64,000 nt of DNA from Euptelea pleiosperma (Eukaryota; Streptophyta; Magnoliopsida; Ranunculales; Eupteleaceae), in the NCBI GenBank assembly GCA_035048495.1, contig JASUTR010000075.1:208501-272500 (forward strand). Direction: 5' to 3'. The translations under genes and the position numbers were made by a program. The notes beneath the pieces are model-generated. The model had not been told where the DNA came from. It did not search any database and saw only the letters and a program-made list of their open reading frames with translations. Positions 33,558 through 44,814 of this stretch are shown one piece after another. Position 1 is the first letter of the stretch; the number at the start of each line of letters is the position of its first letter.

Positions 33558-34390
33558 AACACAATTATGAGGATGCTTACAGATGAGCAGTTATCAGGAG
33601 CGTTCAATTCCATTGCCAGCTTTGACCATACCTCTCGGTCCTCTTCGATGACGTCGTCCAGTACCTCGTCAAAATGCAGCATAGTTAGCAGCAATTATTT
33701 TAGCATACAACTTCCGGCTAGTCAACTCAACTCCCTTCGTCCGTCTGCTCACCTGTTCCTACATCACCAGGGAACCTCCTTCTGCAGCTATTTAACCTTG
33801 CCTCTCCAACGCTTGGTTCATCTCCCTCTCTGGCGTGGCAGGAACCTATTATTCTTCCCTTTGTTGGCCATCTGGAAACGTATTTTGTCGCATGCTCAAT
33901 CAGCTGTTTGTTAGCACCAGCCGGCCAACCCTTCAACTTGTGCATCCATCGAATGTCCACGGTTTGGCAATCAAGCAGCCCATGCGTGCACTTGATCGTT
34001 CTAGTGAGTGCTTTGAAGGACCCCATCTGGTCTTAGTCTGGCTGTACGATCTACAATGCGTCGTGCAACCCTACCCTGCATCTCTATTGTCCATTTTGAC
34101 CTTGCAGCACCCTCTCCAATCCATGCAAACGGTTCTTCATACATGCTGCGAGGTCTCAATGCTACTTCACAGCTAGCCACTAGCTATGATGCCCTGTCAA
34201 GTGGTTCCCTGCCACTCTTCGCAGCCTCACACATGCATCAACTCTACGTGTTTTTCAACCAGCCTTTCTCCTCTTCACCATCATTAACCAATCAAGGAGG
34301 TTCATGCTTTGCTTGCCCAGTACCTTACACTGCCATGCGAGCGAGCTTATTTCCAATGTGGAGGCATCTAATAAAGGCATCTACCTTTAT
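33558..34390. repeat. Dispersed repeat, copy 2 (partner at 8976-9570)
   Basis: From 33702 the sequence aligns in direct orientation with 8976-9570 at moderate identity. It lies immediately right of the copia D target duplication, so it is part of the older sequence into which D was inserted. ORFs are not shared between the copies. Confidence 0.7.
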
Positions 34391-35948
34391 TAATAAATTC
34401 TTATTCAGCCGAAAAGAGGAAAAATTTTGATCCCTGTTTCATGGAATTAGGTGGTCATTTGTTGCAGAGACTGGTATTTGTAGAGCATTGTTTCAAGAGA
34501 ATTCATGGACCAAAAAGTTCTCTCACTTGGGGAAACCTGGAACTCCACCGACCTATTGATCTTCGTTTTACTAATGAGACGACTCTTGGTGGTTTAGTTC
34601 TCTAATAAATCTGATTTTCAGTCCAGGGATTTGAATAAGGTTTAAAAGGGACATTGTAAAAGCATAACGAATAGCTGGCATTACCATTATGAAAATGAGC
34701 CAAATATTCATTTTTTAGCTAAATGTAAACTGGTGCCATATGATATGCACAACATAACTGGCTTGGAGTGTTTCCATTTTAACAACGTTATAACCATATT
34801 ATATTTTAATATTTTACTTGTTTGGATTGATGAATCTAGAGACACTTGATGACTTGATCTTTCACCAACTGCTGCAAATCAGATCAAACGATGGTAATTT
34901 CAGCAAAATAAAAAAAGGTTGTTGCTCAACTGGCTTCAGTTCTTAGGGCATGTTGGCATCTGCCTTTTTCTTAAGAGAAGAAATGAAGTGTGAGTACCTT
35001 TCACCTAACAGGGAGATTTTCAATGATGAAACAAGTTAGGACGGTCGGGAGGGTTGCGATGGCAATCTGTATTATGAGCCATCCCATCCCAAACACTAAT
35101 GACTCTCACTTGGTGCAGGTCATCCTGCCACATAAGCAGTTGGGTCACAAATCAGACATGTGAGTTCTCATCATACTTCTAATATGAGATTGAACATCTA
35201 AATCCCTTCTCTCTTGATTATGTAATTTAGAAATATGTATGAATCTGTATAGGTATCATCTTCAGTAACTCGACTGGCTTGATTCTCGGTCAAGTTTTCA
35301 CTTCGTATGAACCCATACTTGGGATATTTTTGAATAAATAGAATCTAACTGCTATGAACCCATCATCCGTTGGGTTCAACTTGGATCTGTTGGTCCTTGG
35401 TAGAAAAATCAACCCAATCAAAAGATTATAACTGCACAAACAATCAACTTCTTTTGGCCCGAAAATTAATCAATAGATCATGTGGCTACTGTCATACAGC
35501 CATGCTGATTTTTTACCTAGATCTCCTAGATTGGACATGTTGAATGTTGGGTTCCTTTACCTTGCATGTGCACCATGCCTATGGCAATAGGGGAAAGGGA
35601 TGTGTGGACAGTAGAAACTCTGTCCTCTTTATAATTAATCTACCCAGACATCTTTTGTATAAAATTATAAAGTTTTTATTTGTTGTATTGGTAATTGAAA
35701 GACGCATTTCCTAATACCTAGTATTTTAATCCGAGAATAAAATACCTCATGAAGAGTTGACCTATAGCTGAAAAATATGGACCATCCAATTAAATCATTT
35801 TTTAGACGTCACCTTTTTATATGGTTCTTAATATCGGAATGAACTAATTTTGGTGATGATGAACATTATAGTGTGAACAACTCAATTGATCATTCAACTG
35901 TCCAACATAATCTCCATATGGTCCCCACAAGAGGAGGTAAGAATATCC
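34391..35948. other. Unassigned DNA
   Basis: This is AT-rich with no domain, LTR or terminal inverted repeat that I can recognise and no ORF above about 60 codons. It could be an old intergenic remnant. Confidence 0.45.
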
Positions 35949-36275
35949 TGTTAGAGTTTATGTAATACACCCACGTGGGTGTCTCTAGTGGGCTGTGTCC
36001 CACTTCCCAAGTGAGGCCATTTTTGGGTTTTTCACTATTCACGTGAATAGTGTCACGTGAATAGTACCACGTGAATAGTGTTCTCCTTTGTAGGGTTTCT
36101 CCCCATCATATATATATATATATATAATACAATTCATTCTCTCCTCTTCCCACAACTTCTCTCTCTAATCCTAATCTCCTCCACCTTCCTCCTCCATTAC
36201 ACTTTTTTCCCTCTTCTATCTGCAATCTTCATCTACTGGTTACAACCTTATTTACAACATGGTATCAGAGCATGG
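35949..36275 (+). repeat. Copia F left LTR and primer binding site
   Basis: TGTTAGAGTTTATG to TTACAACA, then TGGTATCAGAGCATGG at 36260. It contains several CACGTGAATAGT repeats (36040-36080) with ACGT-core words, and a TATATA run (36110-36127) that is a candidate TATA region. Confidence 0.88.
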
Positions 36276-36837
36276 TAGCTCTAGGGCATGTGTCTTTGTC
36301 CCTTAGAGACTCCATTCCGATCTAAGACGGTTATGTGAGCATATGGAGCCGAGGAGAACTTTTGAAGAAATCGCAAAGATTATTCCTATGCTATCCGGGG
36401 ATTAATCCTGAGGCAAAACACTAGAGGCTCTTATTTCCTGGTTAGTTTTTTCCCTCAGCCGCATCAGAGATCCAGTTTGTCTTCTTTTCAAGCTTCTTCA
36501 GCGTTTTTTCGGTCAACACATTTTTCGAGGATTTTTGGTCTTTTGTGATATTCGTGCAACAACAGGCCCTTCTGACCTTGCCGCCCTCTTCAGTACTGCT
36601 CGTGGAATAGTTCGAAACTTGATTTGACGAATTATGACCGTTGGAACCTTAGTTTCCAAAAATCACCCCAAACCCGCACTACTTTTTTGGTTTTGATTTT
36701 CTTTCAAAATCAGACCTCTCTGGGCCCTCCTGTCCTAGGCGCACCACTCATTGGGCCTTTAGGGATCCTCTAGACTTCGCTTCGGTTTTCTAAGAGCCTT
36801 CGGTACACTACCTGCTATTTTTGGTGGTCCTACTCCG

Positions 36838-37257
36838 ATGAGTTCCCCCGAGGCCACATCTGTGATTTCTAGCTCTTCCTCTGAGGATCGCCCTGTGACT
36901 CATGGCTCTCATGGAAATCACAACCCTTAGCTCTGCATCACCACTATGAAGCTCGATGGCACCAACTTCCTAGAATGGAAGACTTCCGCTCTTATGTACA
37001 TTAGGGGCCGTGGCTACAGTGAGTATCTAACAGGTGCTACTAAAGAACCAGATTCGAAAGACAAATCTCATCGGATTTGGGTTATGGATAACCTGACTGT
37101 CATGTCCTGGCTTCTTCACTCGATGCAAACCCAGATCAGCAAAGGGTTTATGTTCCTACCAACGGCCAAAGATTTTTGGGATGTCGTATCTCAGACATAC
37201 TCCCAGGTGGGCAATTTCGCCAAGCTCTATGAACTAGAACAATGGGGGGGAATACCT
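36838..37257 (+). pseudogene. Copia F gag fragment, copy 1
   Basis: It starts at MSSPEATSV (about 36838), carries a stop near 36929, and is then open as MKLDGTNFLEWKTSALMYIR, GYSEYLTGATKEPDS, MSWLLHSMQTQISKG and QTYSQVGNFAKLYELEQ. It then runs into a copy of the leader. It is closely similar to copia A gag. No nucleocapsid knuckle or pol follows. Confidence 0.85.
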
Positions 37258-37435
37258 CCATGGGGGTCTGAAATCGCTACTTTTTGGGTTTTAATTTTCT
37301 TTCAAAATCAGACCTTTCTGGGCCCTCCTGTCCTAGGCGCACCACTCATTGGGCCTTTAGGGATCATCTAGACCTCGCTTCGATTTTCTGGGAGCCTCCG
37401 GTACACTACCTGCTATTTTTGGTGGTCATACTCCA

Positions 37436-37775
37436 ATGAGTTCCCCCGAGGCCACATCTGTGATTTCTAGCTCTTCTTCTGAGGATCGTCCTGTGACTCA
37501 TGGCTCTCATGGAGATCACAACCCTCAGCTCTGCATCACCACTGTGAAGCTCGATGGCACCAACTTCCCGAAATGGAAAACTTCCACTCTCATGTACATT
37601 GGGGGCCGTGGCTACAGTGAGTATCTGACAGGTGCTACTAAAGAACCAGATCCGAAGGACAAATCTCTTCGGATTTGGTTTATGGAGAACCTAACTGTCA
37701 TGTCCTGGCTTCTTCACTCGATGCAAACCTAGATCAGCAAAGGGTTTATGTTCCTACCAACGGTCATAATTTGTC
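37436..37775 (+). pseudogene. Copia F gag fragment, copy 2
   Basis: It opens at MSSPEATSVISSSSSEDRPV (37436), then HGSHGDHNPQLCITTVKLDG and MSWLLHSMQT with a stop at 37730. The homology ends near 37770 where the inverted leader begins. It is a direct duplicate of copy 1 at an offset of about 598 bp. Confidence 0.85.
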
Positions 37776-38124
37776 AAATCAAGTTTCGAACTGTTCCACG
37801 AGCAGTACTGAAGAGGGCGGCAAGGTCAGAGGGGTCTGCTGTTACACGAATATCAAAAAAACATAAAATTTTTCGAAAAACATGTTGGCCGAAAAAACGC
37901 TGAAGAAGCTTGAGAAGAAGACAAATTGGATCTTTGATGCGGTTGAGGGAAAAAACTAACCAGGAAATAAGAGCCTATGGTGTTTTGCCTCAGGATTAAT
38001 CCCTGGATAGCGCAAGAATGATCTCTGTGATTTCTTCAAAAGTTCTCCTCTGCTCCGGATGCTCATATAACCGTCTTAGATTGGAATGGAGTCTCTAGGG
38101 AACAAAGACACATGCCCTAGAGCT

Positions 38125-38484
38125 ACCATGCTCTGATACTATGTTGTAAATAAGGTTGTAACCAGTAGATGAAGGTTGTAGATAGAAGAGGGAAAAAAGT
38201 GTAATGGAGGCGGAAGGTGGAGACAGAGATTAGGGTGAGAGAAAGAAGTTGTGGGAAGAGGAGAGAATGAATTGTTAATTCATTCTCCCTCACACATTGT
38301 ATATATATATGATGGGGAGAAACCCTACAAAGGAGAACACTATTCACGTGACACTATTCACGTGGTACTATTCACATGACACTATTCACGTGAATAGTGA
38401 AAAACCCAAAAATGGCCCCACGTGGGAAGTGGGACGCAGCCCACTTAGAGACACCCATGTAGGTGTATTACATAAACTCTAACA
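38125..38484 (-). repeat. Copia F right LTR, inverted, and primer binding site
   Basis: This is the same LTR family in reverse orientation, ending AAACTCTAACA at 38484, with CCATGCTCTGATACTA just inside. It is longer than the left LTR (343 against 311 bp), partly from extra repeats around 38160-38290. Confidence 0.88.
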
Positions 38485-38637
38485 GCATTTTGGGGTATCC
38501 TCTTCTCAGATCTTCACCCCCGAAGGCTATCACATCAGGATGGGTGGAGAAACATCGAATACGTCATTAACATATCGTTCCTAGAGGTCCTGCGTTGGCA
38601 ACCACACCCTTCCCCCACTGACTCTTTCCCATCCCTG

Positions 38638-39282
38638 GTGAAGAGGAAAGCGGGCGAGGTTTCTGCTAAGGTCGTTAGGATTGGTGGTGAGGCATGCATT
38701 TCCACATGCTATGATAAGGCGGTCGGGTGTTTCGAAAAATGGTGCCAGGCGGTGGTCTGCGACGTGGTGGGTTGCGGCGTCCCCATCGCTGAGATCAAGA
38801 AAGTGTTGTTGGGCTATCTTAATCACTTTCTGGTCCAGAAGCTGATGGAGTTTGGAGAGGGGAGATTTGTGTTTTTCGCAGGGTCTGAAAATGTGGCGTT
38901 GACCATCTGCAGGAGGGTTCCGTTAGATTTAGAGTCAGGTGCGGTTAGCTTCCATTGATGGTGGCCTTCTGTACACACCTTCCATGCTAAATCACTCATT
39001 AAGGAAAGGTGGATTTTACTCCGAGGCGTTCCCTTCCATCTGTGGAATCGCAACATAGTTGAGGCAATTGCCAACACATGGGGTAACTTGAAGGAAATTG
39101 AGAATGCTGGAAAGTTGTCGGAAAATTTGGGTCCCATCCGTCTGAGACTGGCTGCTGAAGGTCTACGTTGCATTCCAAGATCTGTGAACTTGTATGACAG
39201 GGGAGTTCTATTTCCCATCCTTATCGATTTTGAGGACTCGAGGAAGAAGGCTTCCCATTTTTTCCGTTCGTTGCCGAACTAG
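38638..39282 (+). pseudogene. LINE ORF1, DUF4283-like N-terminal part
   Basis: It is one frame with a single internal stop after AVSFH (38956-38958). The region VLLGYLNHFLVQKLMEFGEG, RWILLRGVPFHLWNRNIVEA and GNLKEIENAGKLSENLGPIR matches the plan of DUF4283 domains found in ORF1 of plant LINEs, an RNA-binding role in the element particle. The ORF closes at 39282 after HFFRSLPN, and the rest of ORF1 is in other frames. Confidence 0.75.
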
Positions 39283-39405
39283 AGCGGGGAGCATGGAGGA
39301 GATCTGTTGGTACCTAGCTTTACACGTGGCATGATTCGTGAGGCGGTGGAGCAGGACCCGACGAGATGAGAGCCAGGTGGACCCCAACATCGAGGGGTAC
39401 GAGGG

Positions 39406-40760
39406 GTGGGTCATTCCATATACAAAGGTTCGGACATCAGCGGTGATTTCAATCCGGTTAACGAATTCAAATCGACTCCTGTAGCTGTACAAGGAGAGGG
39501 CAGAAAGGAAGAACACGTGGAGGCAGCCGATTGGTTTAGAGTGGCGTACTCCCTGGGGAAGGAAGTGATGGAGGGACAGGTGTCTAACTGGGAGAGGGGG
39601 GGTTGTTCGCACGTGACAGGCGAAAGGTTACATCGGTCAGAATCGGGCGGGAAGATGGTGAAATGTCGACAAACGAATCGGGCGTCCTCGTGGCTGGTAA
39701 GAGACTGCCACGTGGCAATCCAGAGGCATCTGGCCTATCTGACGTGCGACATGTAATAGGTCAGGGTGTTGGGGGGTTTAGAGTCCGTGTGGCTGCGAAG
39801 CATGCTATCAGCCCCGTTGAATATGCTATGGTTACTCCTTTGACGGTCGATTCTCAGCGGGTACACCATCCCATTCCATCTACTTTACACCATCAATTTT
39901 CCCCTGTATCACTTGTATTTACTCAAGCTAACCCAACTTATGGTGAAGATCTCGAACGAAGGACTGATTTGGAGGGAGGTTCCGCTGGCGACAGAGATAG
40001 TCGTCCGCACCTTGGGGAAGTGAGTGGGTCTGGTTGGGATCCTCCTCCTAATAGAGAGTCAGCGGAGATGGATACTCTGGTAACCTCACATGGCAGCAGC
40101 GGTCTTCATTGGGGAAGTTGCGCCCCCTCAACGTTGGTCGACATCCTGTGAGAAGGTCGATTGGTGGACTACGACTATTCTGAGGGATCCTCTTATGCTG
40201 TATCTAGCAGGGAGAGTGTAGGCTCGTCGGAGGAGAACCTATCGGAAGGGGAAACGGTAGGGGAGTTGGGACATCCCGACGGCGACTGTTTGAGTCGGTC
40301 TCCTATCCCAGGTGCACGTCCTCTGCTGCGAACGATTGAGGGAACGCTGCCGGCTTCACCTTCTTGGCTTTCTGAAGAGGATGGCAACTGGTCGACGGGG
40401 CGTATTATCAAATTTAGTAAGTTTATAGGGGTTTCTTTGGAAGGACAGGAGGAGGAGGCTAGAATGTTATTCAGTCAGGATGATTTTTCTAGTAAGGATC
40501 GAACTCCTATTGGTACATCTGAGGAGGGTCAGGAAAACTCTCTTTCTAACTTGGGTGCTAGGGAGAGGGTCAGATCACCAAACCTTTTCTATGGGGCCAG
40601 CGAACCAGAAGGGGAGATTCCTAAAGGAAATAGGTCTAAGAGATCTAAAGGGAAGGGTAAGAAGGAATTAAGCAATTTGGTCAGCAACGTCAACTACGAT
40701 GGGAAAACTCAAGAGAGACGCAGGAACAAGTCACCAAGGGTTCTCCACAGGTATAGATGA
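39406..40760 (+). pseudogene. LINE ORF1, C-terminal part
   Basis: Three overlapping open stretches in different frames (39406-39756, 39603-40151, 40161-40760) indicate two frameshifts. The last is low-complexity, rich in Ser, Glu and Gly, and ends in a basic segment (KRSKGKGKKELS). Its TGA stop overlaps the ATG of ORF2 as ATGA at 40757-40760, an arrangement compatible with coupled translation of the second ORF. Confidence 0.65.
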
Positions 40761-41637
40761 AGCTCAACATTCTTTCATGGAATGTGAGAGGGCTTGGTAG
40801 TAAGGATAAGAGATCGTCAGTCCGGAGATTGATCAGCAGATGGAAGCCTAATTTGCTGGTGATTCAGGAGACCAAGTTAGATGACATGAAAGATTTTACT
40901 GTCTTTGAGATTTGTGGCCACTGTGGGTACGGGTGGAAAGCCATTCCAGCTGTTGGAACGGCTGGTGGTGTGGTGGTGGTCTAGGATCCAGAAATTTTGA
41001 AAATGGAAGATGCTTTATTAGGCGAATTCTCTGTTTCCATCCTCTACAGGAACGTCGAGGATGATTTCTTGTGGGTTTTCTCGGCTGTGTATGGCCCCAA
41101 AGATAAGAGTCTTAAGGAGTAACTTTTGGGATGAATTGGATGGAGTTCATGGTCTGTGGAATCACCCTTGGTTTATCGGGGGGGATTTCAATGCTATCAG
41201 ATTTTCTCATGAGAAGAGAGGGGGCAACAGTAGCAGAATCATGACAAGTATGAGGGATTTTTCCGAGTTTGGGGATAGAAATGAGTTGGTGGATCTTCCT
41301 CTTGCCGGCGCCAAGTTCACGTGGTCGAACCATCAAGAGCAACCTACCTTGTGTAGGCTGGATAGATTTCTCGTCTCTAGCAGCTGGGAGGTTCGTTATC
41401 CAGAGGTTACTCAGTCGGCTATCCCCAACCCGTCATCCGACCATTGCCCAAACCTTCTTGAGTGTGGGGGCATTAGTAGGAAGGCCTCCCCTTTTCGGTT
41501 CTAGCTCATGTGGATGGAAGACCCAACTTTCGTTAGCAAGGTGGAGTCTTGGTGGAGATTTATGGGGGCATCCGAGAGAGCAGGCTATGTTTTCTGGAGT
41601 AAGCTCAACGGTCTCAAAAAGAATCTGAAGGCGTGGA
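40757..41637 (+). pseudogene. LINE ORF2 endonuclease (APE type, broken)
   Basis: It starts MKLNILSWNVRGLGSKDKRS, the usual N-terminus of plant L1 ORF2, and continues with LLVIQETKLDD, so the SWNVRG and QETK motifs of the metal-dependent endonuclease are present. A stop follows GGVVVV (40981-40983). FGGDFNAIRFSHEKRGG-type text, GAKFTWSNHQEQPTLCRLDR and SDHCP (41170-41455) are in other frames. In a live element it nicks target DNA to prime reverse transcription. Confidence 0.85.
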
Positions 41638-43454
41638 ATGAGGAGGTTTTCGGTAGAGTCGACAAAAAAACTGGGGAAAGTGTTAGAGGAGATAGCTCGG
41701 ATCGACAGGTTGGAGGAGGATGAGCCTTTATCCATTGAGGACTTTAACAACAGGATCAAGCTGAAGAAGGATTATTTGTCTCTCGGTAGGTTGGAGGAAA
41801 TTAGTTGGAGACAAAAATCTAGGGCGACTTGGCTTAAAGATGGGGACAGAAATACTAAGTACTTCCACAGGATCGCCAATGTCAGGAGGAGAGTGAACTC
41901 TATTTCCAAGATTCGGGTGGACGGTGAAATCGTCGAAGAGGAGAACATTATTAGAGAGGCCACTGTGTCCTATTATTCCAATCTCTACTTAGAGACGGCT
42001 AAGCTGAGACCTAAGTTGGATGGGCTTGACTTTGACAACCTTGAGGAGGATCAGAGCAATTGGTTGGAAAGACTCATTGAGGAGGAGGAAGTGCTAGAGG
42101 CCATCAAATTCTTGGGGGGTGAGATGGCGCCAGGTCCGGATGGGTTTCCCCTGGCTTTCTTTTCTCGCTGCTGGGCAATAGTGGGTCATGACGTTATGCG
42201 TGTCGTGGAGGATTTCTACCAGGAGTCGTGGCTAGATTGGAGAGCCAATACCACTTTCATCTCCTTGATTCCTAAAACAGACGGAGCTGAATCCCTAGCC
42301 GACTTCCGTCCCATTAGTTTGATAGGCAACACCTATAAAATCATAGCCAAGGTCTTGGCTTCTAGAGTGAGGAGGGTGCTGGGTCAGATTATCTCATCTT
42401 TCCAGGGAGCTTCTGTCAGTGGGCGCCAGATTCTGGATGGGGTTCTGGTAGCGAATGAGATCATCGATTCCAGATTACGAGCAGGCCTTCTGAGGATCAT
42501 TTTTAAAGTGGATTTGGGAAAGGCCTATGACCACGTCAGTTGGTCCTTCCTCGATTATTTGATGGGTCGTATGGGTTTTGGCACACATTGGAGGAGATGG
42601 GTCCACACATGCATATCAACTGCTCGCTTCTCGATTTTAATCAACGAAGCCCCAACAGGTTTTTTTAAGAGCACTAGGGGTTTGCATCCAGGGGATCCGT
42701 TATCTCCTTACCTGTTTCTTATTGCGGCCGAAGCATTGAGCCGGATGGCCTCTAAGGCGGTTGACGGAGGCCTTTTGGTATGTTTCAAGGCAGGAGAGGA
42801 CGGCCCCTCCATTTCCCACCTGCAATTTGCTGACGATACCATATTCTTTTTGGACGCTTTTACGGTGCAAGCCCAAGTTTTGAGAAGGATCCTTAGGTGT
42901 TTCGAAGTGGTCTCTGGACTTCGAGTTAACCTTGCTAAAAGTGAAGTTTTTGGGGTGGGTGAAGTGGGGTGTTTGGACACGGTGGCAGCTAGTTTGGCGT
43001 GCAGGAAAGGAAAGCTTCCCATGGTCTATCTCGGCCTCCAGCTTGGAGCGAAGTATAGATCCAAAAGCATTTGGGATCCGGTTGTGGAGCGCTTTCACCG
43101 AAGATTGGCCTCATGGAAAAGAGCGTACCTATCCAAAGGTGGCAGACTCATTCTGGTTAAGACTACCCTTTCTAATTTGCCAATTTATTATCTATCCCTA
43201 TTCTCCATACGCCTGGGGGTGGCCAAGAGAATTGAAAGGATCATCAGGAACTTCCTTTGGGACGACAGAGAAGATAATCATAAGTTTCATCTTGTTAGCT
43301 GGTCAAGGATATGCAAGCCTAAAGAGGAAGGGGACTTGGTGTACGCCATCTTAAAGTTATGAACAATGCCCTTTTGGGCAAGTGGTTATGGAGGTTTCGT
43401 GTCGAGAGGGATAGTTTGTGGAGAAGGGTGATTTCTGCCAAGCAGGGAGTCGAT
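41638..43454 (+). pseudogene. LINE ORF2 reverse transcriptase
   Basis: The 574-codon open frame to 43362 has QKSRATWLKDGDRNTKYFHR, APGPDGFPLAFFSRCW, TTFISLIPKTDGAESLADFR, RPISLIGNTYKIIAKVLASR, FQGASVSGRQILDGVLVANE, FKVDLGKAYDHVSW, STRGLHPGDPLSPYLFLIAA and the catalytic LQFADDTIFF. Frameshifts near 43340 and 43450 interrupt the thumb region, where [14 protein letters not shown] is in another frame. The core RT is the best-preserved LINE part in the window. Confidence 0.92.
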
Positions 43455-44409
43455 TCTTTTGGTTGGGATAGCAGGGTACCAACCTCGTCCTATGGGACGG
43501 GTGTGGAGAGGCATTTCCAAGATGTTGGGAGAGATCAGGAATGGTAGCAAATTCAAAGTGGGCAGAGGTAATTTGGTTAGATTCTGGGAAGATAGATGGT
43601 GTGGGGACCTATCGCTTAAAGAGGAATTCCCATCTATCTACGCCATTTCCAACCGCAAAGGCAAGTCAGTTCATGCTGTGTCCGCCGTTGAAGAGGGCGT
43701 CCTATCTTGGGATCTGGGGTTAAGAAGGAGGATTAATGATTGGGAGTTGGAAACGATGGCTGCCTTACTGAGTCGGCTTGAAGAGGTCAAGTTATCGGAT
43801 AGCGCAGAGGATTCTAGATGGTGGATGGAGGATCCTAAGGGGACTTTCTCGGTTAGATCCTTTTATTCTAGACTCTTGGGCCATAGCCAGAGTGTTTTCC
43901 CAGCCAAGCGCCTATGGAGGACCCCTATTTCCTCCAAAGTCACCTTTTTCTCTTAGTGTGCGATGTTGGATAAGATTCTGTCGGTGGAAAAGTTGAGGGA
44001 ACGTGGTATCCAGATGCCCAATAGATGCATTTTATGTCTTAGTGGTGAGGAAAATACCAACCATATGCTTATTCATTGCAGTGTTTCCAAGAGAATTTGG
44101 GATCATTTCCTTTGTCACTTCGGAGTTTCATGGGTCCTTCCCCTCTCAGTGTTAGATACTTTTAGAAGCTGGCATTCTATAGCCTTCTCAGCTAGTGGTC
44201 GAATGCTGTGGAGGCTTTTACCACATGCCATATGTTGGGAGCTATGGAAAAAAAGAAACCGGCGGATTTTTGAAGATAAGGACGCCACCTTCGAGGAGAT
44301 TGTGATGAACATTAAAGCCATTTTGTTTCATTGGGGCTCAGTCATACCGGCGATCAAAGATTTCAGATTTGAGGACTTTGTTTTTCGGTGGGATTGCATG
44401 ATTATGTAG
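43455..44409 (+). pseudogene. LINE ORF2 C-terminus with zf-RVT
   Basis: It continues with [19 protein letters not shown] and FSVRSFYSRLL, a stop at 43954-43956, then the zf-RVT zinc-binding region CILCLSGEENTNHMLIHCSV and a C-terminal LLPHAICWELWKKRNRRIFE. It ends at the TAG of 44407-44409. No RNase H domain follows, unlike the LINE remnant at 51885-53640. Confidence 0.85.
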
Positions 44410-44814
44410 TCGTTTGTTTCCCCTGTTAGGGTCGCCCTTGTAGGGTGGGACCCCGCTTTTGCTCTTGTTTAGTCTTTTGGAGTCGTTGTATAGCCTTCTT
44501 GGGCCTTCTCATCCCTCTTAATATATCTTTCTTTTACCGATCAAAAAAAAAAAAAATTACAAGTTTGCAATAACTTTTGTATGCATTTTGGAATATTTTA
44601 CCACACAGGCGTATCAAATAGCATGTCAGAATAATCTGACCTATAGCAAATATGTAAAGATATCCAGCAGATCCACTTGTCATGTAAAACCCTCATGTCA
44701 TTCTCGAATTGGGTCAATCTTTGAACCCTTATGTCATTATCGTATTGAATCCTCTTATCGTATTGAGTCATCTGTGCGAAAGGATTTGAGAGAGAGAGAC
44801 CAAGGATGAATCCA

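Larger units (their letters stand above)
16894..33562 (-). mobile_element. Ty1/copia element D, outermost shell of a four-level nest
   Basis: The element proper is 16899-33557. It starts TGTTAGTTTTCATAGTATTA, ends CTAACA, and is flanked on both sides by AACAC (16894-16898 and 33558-33562), a perfect 5-bp target duplication. The right LTR (33355-33557, 203 bp) and primer site mark its 5' end on the minus strand. Only about 40 bp of the left LTR survive before pol coding sequence. D gag and protease are absent. In their place lies copia C in the opposite orientation. Confidence 0.9.
35949..38484. mobile_element. Copia F: palindromic retroelement derivative with inverted LTRs
   Basis: The left LTR (35949-36259) is plus strand and is followed by a tRNA-iMet primer site. 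The right LTR (38142-38484) is minus strand with its own primer site (GCTCTGATACTA). The leader 36260-36634 recurs inverted at 37773-38141. Between the arms are two direct copies of a leader-gag segment offset by about 598 bp. The order is LTR, leader, gag, gag, inverted leader, inverted LTR. No pol sequence is present. No target duplication is found beside the LTRs (TATCC against GCATT). Confidence 0.88.
38486..44556 (+). mobile_element. L1-type LINE with poly(A) tail
   Basis: It has a DUF4283-like ORF1 and an ORF2 with endonuclease, reverse transcriptase and zf-RVT domains, a 3' UTR and a 14-base A run (44543-44556). There are no LTRs. The 5' end is not defined and I set it at the end of copia F. 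No clear target duplication was found: GCATTTTGG occurs at 38485 and 44582 but not at the poly(A) junction. Several frameshifts make it inactive. Confidence 0.9.

Noticed and set aside
38485..44590. GCATTTTGG as LINE target duplication
   Set aside because: The right copy is about 26 bp beyond the poly(A) tail rather than adjacent to it, so it is probably chance.
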